Notes: generated by a model from the letters alone, not told the origin. A stretch of DNA of 18,227 nucleotides from an uncultured Candidatus Saccharibacteria bacterium (GCA_937958235.1 CALFGG010000011.1:1-18227), one strand, 5' to 3'. Positions 1 to 6,819 are shown, counted from the stretch's first letter. Made by a program: numbers and translations.

Positions 1-124
1 CGCAGGTAATTTGGACAACAACAGCACCGTCGCCGGCTTCAACTTCTACGATCTCGTTTTTTAAGTCTTTTTGGGCTTTTCTTAATGTATTAATCATTTT
101 CATCTGGTCAAAAGTAGCACCCAT
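1..124 (-). CDS. ybaB: YbaB/EbfC family nucleoid-associated protein, partial (N-terminus only)
   Basis: The first 41 codons are present; the gene runs off the left edge. The reading begins MGATFDQMKMINTLRKAQKD and continues with a short helix and then a beta strand (EIVEVEAGDGAVVVQIT). This matches the start of YbaB/EbfC, small dimeric DNA-binding proteins whose N-terminal helix is followed by a three-stranded sheet. The ATG at 124 has a good ribosome-binding site, AAGGAG, about 9 bases upstream. The gene is last in a minus-strand series dnaX, dnaB, membrane protein, ybaB. In many bacteria dnaX is followed directly by ybaB and recR, so this looks like that cluster with two genes inserted; recR could lie just outside the window. 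No terminator is visible in the 44 bases between it and the preceding gene, so co-transcription is likely. Confidence 0.8.
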   Translation of the reverse strand, partial: MGATFDQMKMINTLRKAQKDLKNEIVEVEAGDGAVVVQITC

Positions 125-168
125 AGAACATCTCCTTATATATTTATTATTTTACTTATTATAACAGA

Positions 169-1632
169 TTACTTTACGGAATATAGGTATAGACGATCAG
201 AGTTTTGAGATTTTGAGGAGGTATAAACTTTTTGAAGTTCTAATTGCGTATGGTTGGTTTTGCCAATGGTGTAGATCTTTGAATTTTTAGGTAGGCTACT
301 AACATCCGTAGTAATGTAGTAGTTGAGTGAGTCTCTGAAGATTGGTTTAACGGTGTTGGCGGCAATTAACAGCTTTGAAAAATCATCATTTTCGTCAAGT
401 AGTAGGTAGTCACCAGCTTTTGCATGAGTAAGAACCATAGACAGATCACTATTGAATTGGTTAGCAACTGGGGCGGCATAACGATAACCAGAGATAAAAT
501 GTGAAAGATCCGAGGTAATCATGGTGAAGAGAAAGATAGTGATTGGAATTACACCGAAGAGCTTCGCGTAGGGGTTTTCGGGAAAAAGATTGTACCATTT
601 GTAAATAATATAACGTAGGCCATGTGCGATGAGGATAGTAAAAGGCAGAATTAAGAGAACGGCGTAATCGGTGTGGAAGCCAGAGATGAGAATAGTGAAA
701 ATAATTAAGAAAATCGCAATAGAGTTTCGACTGGCAAAAAAGCCTTTAAAGGTGGAAACTAGGCCAATAATGGCAATGAAGGTGGCGGGTAGACTAATTT
801 GAGGTGCGAGGAAGATGCTTTCTATGACACCATGCCAGGTGAAAAATGGTAGGAAGGCTTGCTTGAGATTATTAAAATAAGTAGAAAGTTTAAAGTCGCC
901 TGAGTAAAGAAGCGGTTTAATGGTTTCTGGATGCCGTAAGAAGATGAAGCCCATAAAACCGAATCCGATTAGAATAAATAAACTAACGAGAATAAAAGGA
1001 AGGCGGGGGAGGTTTTTAATAGTAAAGCGAAGGTGCGGATGAAGGATGGTATAGATGAGAATGAGGATGATGAGATAAATCATGTAAGGGGTGAAGCTGG
1101 AAAGAAATAGGGCGAAGGCAAAGATGAAGGACCAAATTGGGGCGGGTCGTTCTTTGCCTTGAACCTTGGAGCCAAGCCAGAGTAGTAAGGTCGGCCAGAA
1201 GACGACCATGATAAGAGGAGTGCCGTTACTTACTAGGAAGAGAAAGTTTGAGGAAAGGACGGCAATAATACTGGCGATAATGGCGGTGTTATTTTTGAAC
1301 CAGCGGTTTAAGAGAAGAATCAGAAAGAAGCCTAGAAAACCACCAACAATAATGCTTGGAATAATGACGGAATAGGTGGTAATACCAATGAATTTAAAGA
1401 CGGTTTTTTGGAGAAGGCGATACGGGAGATCAACGAGTTGTCCATCAAAAATACTGCGAAGGTTGAGATTTTGGCTGGCGGTAGCAGAAGTGATCTCGCT
1501 AGTTGATAGGCCAGTAAGAGCGATTTTGGGTACAAAAAGTATCAATGTTAGAAAACTGGCCGCGAGAAGGATGTAGCCAATAATGAAACGATTTTTGTAA
1601 AGAAAATATTTATTTGGATTTAATTTACCCAC
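169..1632 (-). CDS. polytopic membrane protein, GT-C glycosyltransferase-like
   Basis: A 487-aa protein with roughly ten or eleven hydrophobic segments over residues 15-375 and a hydrophilic C-terminal domain of about 110 residues. The layout (one N-terminal membrane helix, a roughly 50-residue external loop containing FDGQLVDLPYRLL, many further helices, then a soluble tail) resembles GT-C glycosyltransferases that use polyprenyl-phosphate sugars. I see no unmistakable catalytic DD/DE/ED motif, so the enzymatic call is inference; it could be an unrelated envelope protein. The start is GTG at 1632, 33 bases after the dnaB stop, without a convincing ribosome-binding site. An ATG slightly upstream (1652) is closed by a stop after four codons, and the next internal Met lies far inside. 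The gene is probably translated from the dnaX-dnaB message. Confidence 0.6.
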   Translation of the reverse strand: MGKLNPNKYFLYKNRFIIGYILLAASFLTLILFVPKIALTGLSTSEITSATASQNLNLRSIFDGQLVDLPYRLLQKTVFKFIGITTYSVIIPSIIVGGFLGFFLILLLNRWFKNNTAIIASIIAVLSSNFLFLVSNGTPLIMVVFWPTLLLWLGSKVQGKERPAPIWSFIFAFALFLSSFTPYMIYLIILILIYTILHPHLRFTIKNLPRLPFILVSLFILIGFGFMGFIFLRHPETIKPLLYSGDFKLSTYFNNLKQAFLPFFTWHGVIESIFLAPQISLPATFIAIIGLVSTFKGFFASRNSIAIFLIIFTILISGFHTDYAVLLILPFTILIAHGLRYIIYKWYNLFPENPYAKLFGVIPITIFLFTMITSDLSHFISGYRYAAPVANQFNSDLSMVLTHAKAGDYLLLDENDDFSKLLIAANTVKPIFRDSLNYYITTDVSSLPKNSKIYTIGKTNHTQLELQKVYTSSKSQNSDRLYLYSVK

Positions 1633-1664
1633 ATTAGTATTTTAGCATGAAAAATAATTTCGTG

Positions 1665-3071
1665 CTATTCCCTGGTTTTATCAAGTGACATAAAACGGAG
1701 GAGCTCAGGATGGAAGTAGAGTTCAATTTTACCGATAGGCCCATGACGGTGCTTGGCCATGAGAAGTTCAGTGACGTTGGTCGGTTCATAACCATCTTCT
1801 TGATGGTAATAATCTGGACGGTGTAAGAACATCACAAGGTCAGCATCCTGCTCGATGGAACCGGATTCACGAAGGTCAGAGAGGACTGGGCGTGGATCAT
1901 CACGGCCAGTAACGCCACGAGAGAGCTGGGCGAGGGCAATGACGGGAATTTCTAGTTCACGAGCAAGGGTTTTAAGGCCACGAGAGATTTCAGTAACCTC
2001 TTGCACACGGTTACCAGCATAGCGATCAGAACCGGAAATGAGCTGGAGGTAGTCTACGATAATGAGACCAATATCGTGATCATGGGCGGCGCGACGGGCT
2101 TTATTGCGAAGTTCGAGGACGGTCATTGAGCTGGTGTCGTCAAGATAAAGCGGAATTTCGCTCATCTCACCTAGGGCGTCACCAATTTTGGCAAAATCAT
2201 CGGCAGTAATATTACCAGTACGAATATGCCATGAATCCACACCAGAGGTACTAGCGATCATACGGTCGACAATTTCATTCTTGGCCATCTCCATAGAGAA
2301 GAAGAGGACGCCACGCTTATTAATGCCTGCAATATTGTAGGCAAGATTTTGGGCGAAGGTAGTTTTACCCATGGCAGGTCGGGCGCCGATAATAATAAGA
2401 TCACCTCTTTGAAAGCCCGCTGTCTTGTTATCGAGGTCGCGAAAACCAGTTTTAAGCCCACGGAGCGCACCTTTATTAGTATGAAGGGCCTCCATACGAT
2501 CAAAGGCATCAACAAGAAGATCCTCTAGGGCGGCATATTCAGTTTTTGTGGTTTGATCAGAAACAGCAAAAAGTTCTTTTTCGGCAGCGCCAAGCATAGC
2601 AGAGACATCAGTAGCGCTGTCATAGGCTTGATTGGTGATCTCGGTGCCAGCACGAATTAGACGGCGACGAATAGAAGTCTGTTCTACTAGCTTGGCATAG
2701 GATAAGACGTTGGATGCTGTGGGAACAACATTGGTCAGCTCAGTAAGATAGGGGGCGCCACCAACTTCTTTAATTAGTTTTTGGTTATTAAGCTCTGATC
2801 TTAAAGTAAGCAGATCGATTGGTTGGCTATGCTCATAGAGCGACATCATGGCGCGATAAATGGTGCCATGTTTTTTTTCGTAGAAGTCAATTGGTTTGAT
2901 TTTTTCGAGAACTTCCGGAAAGGCGGAGTCGTTGAGTAGAATCGCACCTAATAGCGAACGTTCGGCGTCGATATCTTGTGGTGGGATGCGACCACCAAAA
3001 AGTTCTGGATCATTCTGAGAGATGGTCTTCTTTTTGGATTTCTTTTCTGTAGTATCTTTTGATTCTGCCAT
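1665..3071 (-). CDS. dnaB: replicative DNA helicase DnaB
   Basis: A 468-aa replicative helicase, the hexameric 5'-3' motor at the replication fork. After a Lys-rich leader, residues about 25-150 form the N-terminal DnaB domain (PPQDIDAERSLLGAILLND). The RecA-like motor carries Walker A GARPAMGKTT near residues 229-238, Walker B LIIVDYLQLI near 336-345, and the SDLRESGSIEQDADLVMFLH segment with the conserved glutamine/arginine region. Length is normal for the family (about 450-470). An in-frame GTG at 3083 lengthens the protein by four residues, but AGGTGA sits 8 bases before the ATG at 3071, which I take as the start. That ribosome-binding site lies only about 11 bases after the dnaX stop, so the two genes are transcribed together and possibly translationally coupled. 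No intein and no disrupted motif was seen. Confidence 0.95.
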   Translation of the reverse strand: MAESKDTTEKKSKKKTISQNDPELFGGRIPPQDIDAERSLLGAILLNDSAFPEVLEKIKPIDFYEKKHGTIYRAMMSLYEHSQPIDLLTLRSELNNQKLIKEVGGAPYLTELTNVVPTASNVLSYAKLVEQTSIRRRLIRAGTEITNQAYDSATDVSAMLGAAEKELFAVSDQTTKTEYAALEDLLVDAFDRMEALHTNKGALRGLKTGFRDLDNKTAGFQRGDLIIIGARPAMGKTTFAQNLAYNIAGINKRGVLFFSMEMAKNEIVDRMIASTSGVDSWHIRTGNITADDFAKIGDALGEMSEIPLYLDDTSSMTVLELRNKARRAAHDHDIGLIIVDYLQLISGSDRYAGNRVQEVTEISRGLKTLARELEIPVIALAQLSRGVTGRDDPRPVLSDLRESGSIEQDADLVMFLHRPDYYHQEDGYEPTNVTELLMAKHRHGPIGKIELYFHPELLRFMSLDKTRE

Positions 3072-3090
3072 AACTAATCTCACCTATTTT

Positions 3091-4671
3091 CTAAAATGGG
3101 TTATCGGTGACCTCCTGTATATCACCCATTATAGCAGAAAGTGAGCTTAAGTTTGGGGAGGATGTGTCTGGCTTGGCGGTCTGCCCAACTGCAGCCTGGT
3201 CAAAGGAGACGGCAGTTTTTGGAATAACATCGGTATCAGGATTTTTCACAGTGAGATTGATTGAGTTGATGGCGCCGCGAAGGATGTCGAGGTTATTTTT
3301 TTGGCTTAAAATGCGCCAATAGACTGGCTTTTCAGGATAAATATCGAAATCTTTACCATTAATCAGGAAGAAGGATTTTTTGAGAGCAGTAAGAAGAGTG
3401 GGGTTGACGTTAGATACGTTAGCAACAAAGCCATTAAAGTTAAAACTGCCGGCGGAGTCAACAACGGCTTCAGGTAGAGTTGGTGGAGCTACTGGAGTGA
3501 GGTCTTCTGGCTCGACCGGAGGAAGTGCGTGTTCAGCTTTGTGGTTTTTAGCGTTCTTAACAAGTTGATTACGGATGCTAGCAAAGGCGCTGGAGGTTTC
3601 GGATTTTTTCTGAGTTGTTGAAGGCGAGGAGAGTGAAGTCTCAACTGTGGGGGCGGAGTTTATAGTCTTATTGGAGGCCATGGCTGGATTCGAAGTTTGG
3701 GATGTGGTTAGGGGGTCGACTGTTTTTGTAGTGAGACTTTGAGTGGTAGAAATAAGAGCTACGGTTAGTTTTGCTTCTAGAAAATTACCTGTAACGGAAA
3801 AAAGTCGCTCAATTAAAGGCAGGGTTTTTGGGGAAGGGGTTTTAATAATTTGTTGGATTAATTCTGTGGTGATAGAGTCGGCAGTAAAGCCGGCATTAAG
3901 TAATATTGAAAGAGTTTCTGTGATCTTGGCAGTATCGGACTCTTGGTAGGCTTGGAGTAAATCGAAGATCCCCTGCTGACTTGGAATACCTAGAGCTTCA
4001 GAGACGGCCGTTTCATCTATCTGTTGTTCTTTGTCGCTAATCGTACTGAGTTGATCGAGAATGGATAAGGAGTCTCTGAATGAGCCGCCGCCCCTTTCGG
4101 AAATAATACGTAGCGCAGCATCTGAAATGTTAATTCCCTCTTGATCTGAAATTTTCCTGAGAAAGTTTTGCATTACTTCTGGTTCGGCTAGACTAAAACG
4201 GTAGATTTGAGTACGCGAAGCAATAGTAGCGGGGATTTTTTCAGGGTTAGTGGTGGCCATGATAAAGACAACGTGAGCAGGTGGTTCTTCAAGAATTTTA
4301 AGTAAGGCATTAAAAGCGCTGGTTGATAGCATATGTACTTCGTCGATAATATAGACTTTGTATTTACCAGTGGTGGGGATAATCATGGCTTTTTCGCGTA
4401 ATTCACGAATATTATCAACGCCAGTAAAAGTGGCAGCATCGATTTCGATAATATCAACATAGGAATCTTCTAGTTGGTAATCGAATTGATTGATTTCGTG
4501 TGCAAAGATGCGAGCGACGGAGGTTTTTCCGCAACCTCTTGGGCCAATGAAAAGATAGGCGTGGGATATCTTGTTTTGACTAATAGCTCCCTGTAGCTGA
4601 TGAATAGTTTTATCTTGTCCAACAACATCAGAGAGTTTAAGGGGACGGTATTTACGATATAAGGCCTTCAT
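3091..4671 (-). CDS. dnaX: DNA polymerase III subunit gamma/tau, lacking the zinc-binding module
   Basis: A 526-aa clamp-loader ATPase. The AAA+ core covers residues 1 to about 240: Walker A GPRGCGKT (43-50), Walker B VYIIDEVH (106-113), sensor 1 ATTN (139-142), the SRx arginine-finger motif as SRT (152-154; usually SRC), and sensor 2 GGGSFRDSL (194 on). A collar-like helical region reaches about 310, then a Ser/Thr/Pro-rich linker to about 400, then a C-terminal domain ending DIQEVTDNPF. The usual four-cysteine zinc module between the Walker motifs is absent: residues 52-75 run straight into DIIEIDAATF, and the only Cys in the whole protein is the one in Walker A. The ATG at 4671 has no ribosome-binding site and an extended -10 element ends just upstream, so the message may be leaderless. 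No A-rich slippage site for a short gamma form was noticed. Confidence 0.93.
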   Translation of the reverse strand: MKALYRKYRPLKLSDVVGQDKTIHQLQGAISQNKISHAYLFIGPRGCGKTSVARIFAHEINQFDYQLEDSYVDIIEIDAATFTGVDNIRELREKAMIIPTTGKYKVYIIDEVHMLSTSAFNALLKILEEPPAHVVFIMATTNPEKIPATIASRTQIYRFSLAEPEVMQNFLRKISDQEGINISDAALRIISERGGGSFRDSLSILDQLSTISDKEQQIDETAVSEALGIPSQQGIFDLLQAYQESDTAKITETLSILLNAGFTADSITTELIQQIIKTPSPKTLPLIERLFSVTGNFLEAKLTVALISTTQSLTTKTVDPLTTSQTSNPAMASNKTINSAPTVETSLSSPSTTQKKSETSSAFASIRNQLVKNAKNHKAEHALPPVEPEDLTPVAPPTLPEAVVDSAGSFNFNGFVANVSNVNPTLLTALKKSFFLINGKDFDIYPEKPVYWRILSQKNNLDILRGAINSINLTVKNPDTDVIPKTAVSFDQAAVGQTAKPDTSSPNLSSLSAIMGDIQEVTDNPF

Positions 4672-4678
4672 TAGAAAT

Positions 4679-4687
4679 ATTCTAGCA
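4679..4687 (-). promoter_or_regulatory. extended -10 promoter of dnaX, probably leaderless
   Basis: On the minus strand the sequence reads TGCTAGAAT, an extended -10 element (TGn plus TAGAAT). It is followed by only seven bases before the dnaX ATG. The expected start of transcription about seven bases after the -10 falls at or one base before the ATG. There is no clear -35 element and no ribosome-binding site in between. The hairpin terminator at 4729-4754 lies upstream and separates dnaX from the preceding gene, so a dedicated promoter is needed here. Confidence 0.6.
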
Positions 4688-4728
4688 TATGTCGGTGCGG
4701 AGGGAGAATATTGATTGGTGAGGTTTTA

Positions 4729-4754
4729 AAAAACACCCTGGCCAGGGTGTTTTT
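4729..4754 (-). terminator. intrinsic terminator of the 172-aa gene
   Basis: A perfect 13-base inverted repeat, AAAAACACCCTGG / CCAGGGTGTTTTT, sits 22 bases after the stop of the gene at 4777-5295. On the minus strand it is followed by a T-rich run, as in a Rho-independent terminator. The stem is symmetrical and could also stop plus-strand transcription. It separates this gene from dnaX. Confidence 0.85.
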
Positions 4755-4776
4755 AATTAGATTAAAAGACTTACTA

Positions 4777-5295
4777 CTAGAGAGAGGCTTCCACTGCAGC
4801 CCAGTTGGCCTGGTCGTTGTTGGCTGGGATAACAACCGAAACCTGTGCGCCTTCACGCAGACGGAAGTAAGTTACGGAAGCGTAGAGAATTTCGTACTCA
4901 CGGCCATTTACTTCTACAAAATATTTATCGTCATGATGAGTTAGAGTTCCAATGACGGTTTTGCGTTCAACTGGTCCGATCTGCTTGTAGAGGAATTTAC
5001 CTTCAGGGGTAATAGTGAGCTTCATAATGTCACCCTCAACGAGCTTGGACTTACTGGCGTAGTTTGCTGGAACTGGATAGTTTTTGCCATCTTGATCAAT
5101 CATGATCTGACCATCAAAAACACCCTCAATAATTTTACCTTCGGGTCCGGAAACTACAACTTCTCGTGGGGCGGTGATTACATCACCATCACCTACTACA
5201 GAAATGAGTAGTTCTTTGGCTGCGGCTAAATTGGTTTCCGCTTCTTGAATAAGCGAGCGGAGTCGTTTTATTTGTTTTTCTGGTAATTCAGACAT
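4777..5295 (-). CDS. uncharacterised protein: N-terminal helix plus two related small beta domains
   Basis: I do not recognise this 172-aa family. Residues about 1-35 (from MSELPEKQIKRLRSL) form an amphipathic helix, probably a coiled coil. The rest is beta-rich and appears to be an internal duplication. The segment around DGKNYPVPANYASKSKLVEG (about 90-110) aligns with NGREYEILYASVTYFRLREG (about 133-152), sharing [DN]-G-[KR]-x-Y, then Leu-x-Glu-Gly, then a hydrophobic strand ending in Ile. Each unit may be an OB-fold-like or small barrel domain. No signal peptide or membrane segment is present, so it is cytosolic. It is monocistronic, with a near-consensus promoter at 5334-5362 and a strong terminator at 4729-4754. 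The ATG at 5295 is preceded by AGGA about 9 bases upstream; a GTG one codon earlier is also possible. Its place beside dnaX and rlmH hints at nucleic-acid or ribosome housekeeping, but that is inference. Confidence 0.75.
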   Translation of the reverse strand: MSELPEKQIKRLRSLIQEAETNLAAAKELLISVVGDGDVITAPREVVVSGPEGKIIEGVFDGQIMIDQDGKNYPVPANYASKSKLVEGDIMKLTITPEGKFLYKQIGPVERKTVIGTLTHHDDKYFVEVNGREYEILYASVTYFRLREGAQVSVVIPANNDQANWAAVEASL

Positions 5296-5315
5296 CACCT
5301 CGCATCCTGTCTGTT

Positions 5316-5339
5316 TAATATAATATTGATATTATATTA
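5316..5339. repeat. 24-bp AT-only palindrome overlapping a promoter
   Basis: Perfect 11-base arms TAATATAATAT and ATATTATATTA flank a two-base centre. The right arm contains the -10 hexamer of the minus-strand promoter at 5334-5362, and the palindrome covers the predicted transcription start. It could be an operator for a dimeric repressor, a 5'-leader hairpin, or simply an AT-rich melting region with -10-like sequence on both strands. Confidence 0.6.
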
Positions 5340-5362
5340 TGTCAGTCCTGTAAAAAAGTCAA
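5334..5362 (-). promoter_or_regulatory. sigma-70-type promoter of the 172-aa gene
   Basis: On the minus strand, TTGACT (5362-5357) is separated by 17 bases from TAATAT (5339-5334). The predicted start lies about 30 bases upstream of the ATG at 5295. This is one of the two best -35/-10 matches in the window. Confidence 0.7.
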
Positions 5363-5429
5363 CAAATAATTAAATAAAATAATTATGGAGAGATTTCCAC
5401 AGCACTAACAGAGATTGCTTGACGTGTGT

Positions 5430-5453
5430 TGTAATAAATACAGAAGTATTACA
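5430..5453. repeat. inverted repeat upstream of rlmH
   Basis: TGTAATA and TATTACA form seven-base arms separated by ten bases, about 80-100 bases upstream of the rlmH start. A TTGACG hexamer lies just before it (5419-5424), and a second small symmetry, ACAC...GTGT, follows at 5451-5463. The arrangement is operator-like, but no regulator family can be assigned. Confidence 0.35.
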
Positions 5454-5493
5454 CAGATAGTGTTGTGATTATGACTATGGGGAGGGGTGATTC

Positions 5494-5502
5494 TGTTATA
5501 AT
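5494..5502 (+). promoter_or_regulatory. extended -10 promoter of rlmH
   Basis: TGTTATAAT contains a perfect TATAAT (5497-5502) with the TGn extension. It lies 28 bases before the rlmH ATG. No strong -35 hexamer is at the expected distance, which is typical of extended -10 promoters. Confidence 0.6.
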
Positions 5503-5530
5503 TAAACAAAAAGATAGAAGGGTGAGATAT

Positions 5531-5962
5531 ATGATTCGTGTAATTGCTGGTGGGAAAAAGCATCAAGATTGGGTAAATTCGGCGATTTCTGAGTATGAAA
5601 AAAGACTAAAAAAGCCGTTTAATGTTGAGTGGCAGTTTTTTGATGAGGATAAGTTATTAAAGTATTTAGAGGGGTGGCCATTTTCGGGGCATGAGTTTGT
5701 GGTAGTTTTAGATGAGCGTGGGACAAATATTTCTTCCGTGGAGCTAGCTAATAAACTTAACCAGCAATTCGTTGACGCTAAAGAAGTAGTAATTCTGATT
5801 GGGGGCGCCTTCGGTTTTACAGACGAAATTCGGGATAGAGCCAACTTTGTCTGGAGTCTTTCAAAACTTGTCTTCCCCCACCAGTTAGTGCGAGTAATAC
5901 TGGCGGAACAGTTATATCGTGCGCAAGAAATTAATCTTGGGGGAAAATATCATCACGAGTAA
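5531..5962 (+). CDS. rlmH: 23S rRNA (pseudouridine1915-N3)-methyltransferase RlmH
   Basis: A 143-aa SPOUT methyltransferase that uses SAM to methylate pseudouridine 1915 in helix 69 of 23S rRNA. The protein starts MIRVIAGGKKHQDWVNSAI, with the family's E-Y-x-K-R-L motif near residue 25. It has VVVLDERGTNISSVELA near 57-73, the SAM-binding glycine loop VILIGGAFGF (usually IGGPxGL or IGGADG), and the signature LSKLVFPHQLVRVILAEQLYRA, ending GGKYHHE (usually N-x-PYH+). It is slightly shorter than typical members (about 155-160). The open frame extends 22 codons upstream, but GGGTGAG sits 6 bases before the ATG at 5531 and the extended -10 promoter lies inside the upstream extension, so I choose 5531. 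It appears monocistronic, because rplJ downstream has its own promoter. Confidence 0.95.
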   Translation: MIRVIAGGKKHQDWVNSAISEYEKRLKKPFNVEWQFFDEDKLLKYLEGWPFSGHEFVVVLDERGTNISSVELANKLNQQFVDAKEVVILIGGAFGFTDEIRDRANFVWSLSKLVFPHQLVRVILAEQLYRAQEINLGGKYHHE

Positions 5963-5993
5963 GAATTTTCATCCGTTCCCTTCTTCTATTAGT

Positions 5994-6022
5994 TTGCAAT
6001 ATATTTGGAAATCTGATACAAT
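5994..6022 (+). promoter_or_regulatory. promoter of the rplJ-rplL operon
   Basis: TTGCAA (5994-5999) is separated by 17 bases from TACAAT (6017-6022). The predicted transcription start is near 6029, exactly where the conserved L10 leader structure begins. Confidence 0.75.
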
Positions 6023-6029
6023 ATTATCA

Positions 6030-6137
6030 GTTACCATAGACAGTGACGGATCTGCATAGAGGTGTATAAAATAAAATGTTTACATCTTTAGGTTGGTCTT
6101 AATTAGGTCACCGAGGAAAATTCTTAAAATTGGTAAC
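6030..6137 (+). promoter_or_regulatory. ribosomal protein L10 leader (autoregulatory mRNA element)
   Basis: The 5' untranslated region of rplJ carries features of the known bacterial L10 leader, to which L10(L12)4 binds to repress its own operon. These are a closing pairing GTTACC (6030-6035) with GGTAAC (6132-6137), the sequence ATAGACAGTGAC (6037-6047), and its partner GGTCACCGAGG (6106-6116). GTGAC pairs with GTCAC, and AGACAG and CCGAGG form the expected internal loop regions. Between them lies an AT-rich hairpin. A covariance-model search has not been run; the assignment rests on motif and pairing recognition. Confidence 0.8.
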
Positions 6138-6185
6138 GGATTTTAACAATTCGTAGACTTCTTAACAATCAAGGAAAAACTTTTT

Positions 6186-6710
6186 ATGGCAATTTCAAAA
6201 GATAAAAAGAATACATTGGTTGCTGATTTAACTGAGCTACTTTCAAACGCAAAGCTAACTGCTTACGCAAATTATCAGGGACTTTCCGTTGCTGATCTTG
6301 AGGATTTGCGTAAATCTGCTCGTGAGCAGGGCGTAAAGATCAAAATTGTAAAGAACCGCTTGGTTCGTGTTGCGATGAATGAAATCGCTGTCTATAAAGA
6401 CACTGATACCACTCATCTAACTGGACAATTGGTTTATGCAATTTCTGATTCTGACGAGGTTGCTCCAGCAAAAATCTTAGCTGATTTTGGAAAGACACAT
6501 AAGGCATTGAAGCTGGTTGGTGGTTTTAGCGAAGCTGGTCGTATGATCGACACTGCTGAAATTACTGCACTTGCTGCTCTTCCTTCCAAGAACGAATTGG
6601 TCGCACAGGTGGTTGCACAATTGCTTTCACCAGTCAACGATTCTATCTCTGGTCTTTCCGGTGGACTTTCTGGTATTGTTTCCGGTTTGGAAGCAAAGCT
6701 AGAAGCTTAA
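6186..6710 (+). CDS. rplJ: 50S ribosomal protein L10
   Basis: A 174-aa L10, which anchors the L7/L12 stalk on 23S rRNA beside L11. It begins MAISKDKKNTLVADLTELL and contains the rRNA-binding N-terminal domain with the typical YQGLSVADLEDLRKSAREQG (about 30-49) and KIVKNRLVRVAM. The C-terminal helix that recruits L7/L12 dimers lies near residues 150-174 (SGLSGGLSGIVSGLEAKLEA). Length is normal. The ATG at 6186 follows AAGGA about 11 bases upstream. It is preceded by the L10 leader and followed 109 bases later by rplL, the standard stalk operon. A short UUCG-capped hairpin just after its stop (about 6714-6740) has no T run and looks like a structured spacer, not a terminator. Confidence 0.97.
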   Translation: MAISKDKKNTLVADLTELLSNAKLTAYANYQGLSVADLEDLRKSAREQGVKIKIVKNRLVRVAMNEIAVYKDTDTTHLTGQLVYAISDSDEVAPAKILADFGKTHKALKLVGGFSEAGRMIDTAEITALAALPSKNELVAQVVAQLLSPVNDSISGLSGGLSGIVSGLEAKLEA

Positions 6711-6781
6711 ATTTGATATATCCTTCGGGTTTATATTGAAACAATCAATGTTGTAATGTTCTAAATGAACAAATATTAAAT

Positions 6782-6811
6782 TACTAATTATAGAAATACT
6801 AATTATAGAAA
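6782..6811 (+). repeat. tandem 15-bp duplication before rplL
   Basis: TACTAATTATAGAAA occurs twice head to tail, and the second copy runs into the rplL ribosome-binding site AAAGG. The AT-rich unit sits exactly where a translational enhancer would act. It may help raise L7/L12 output above L10, since the stalk holds several L7/L12 copies per L10. That role is inference. Confidence 0.75.
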
Positions 6812-6819
6812 GGTCTAAC

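Noticed and set aside
5340..5530. Possible replication origin near rlmH, because of AT-rich DNA and a TTTCCACA sequence beside replication genes
   Set aside because: Only one weak DnaA-box-like sequence is visible and dnaA/dnaN are not in the window. Promoters explain the AT-rich DNA.
6714..6740. UUCG-capped hairpin after rplJ as a terminator
   Set aside because: The stem is weak and interrupted and has no T run. rplL has no separate strong promoter, so it is more likely an intercistronic structure.
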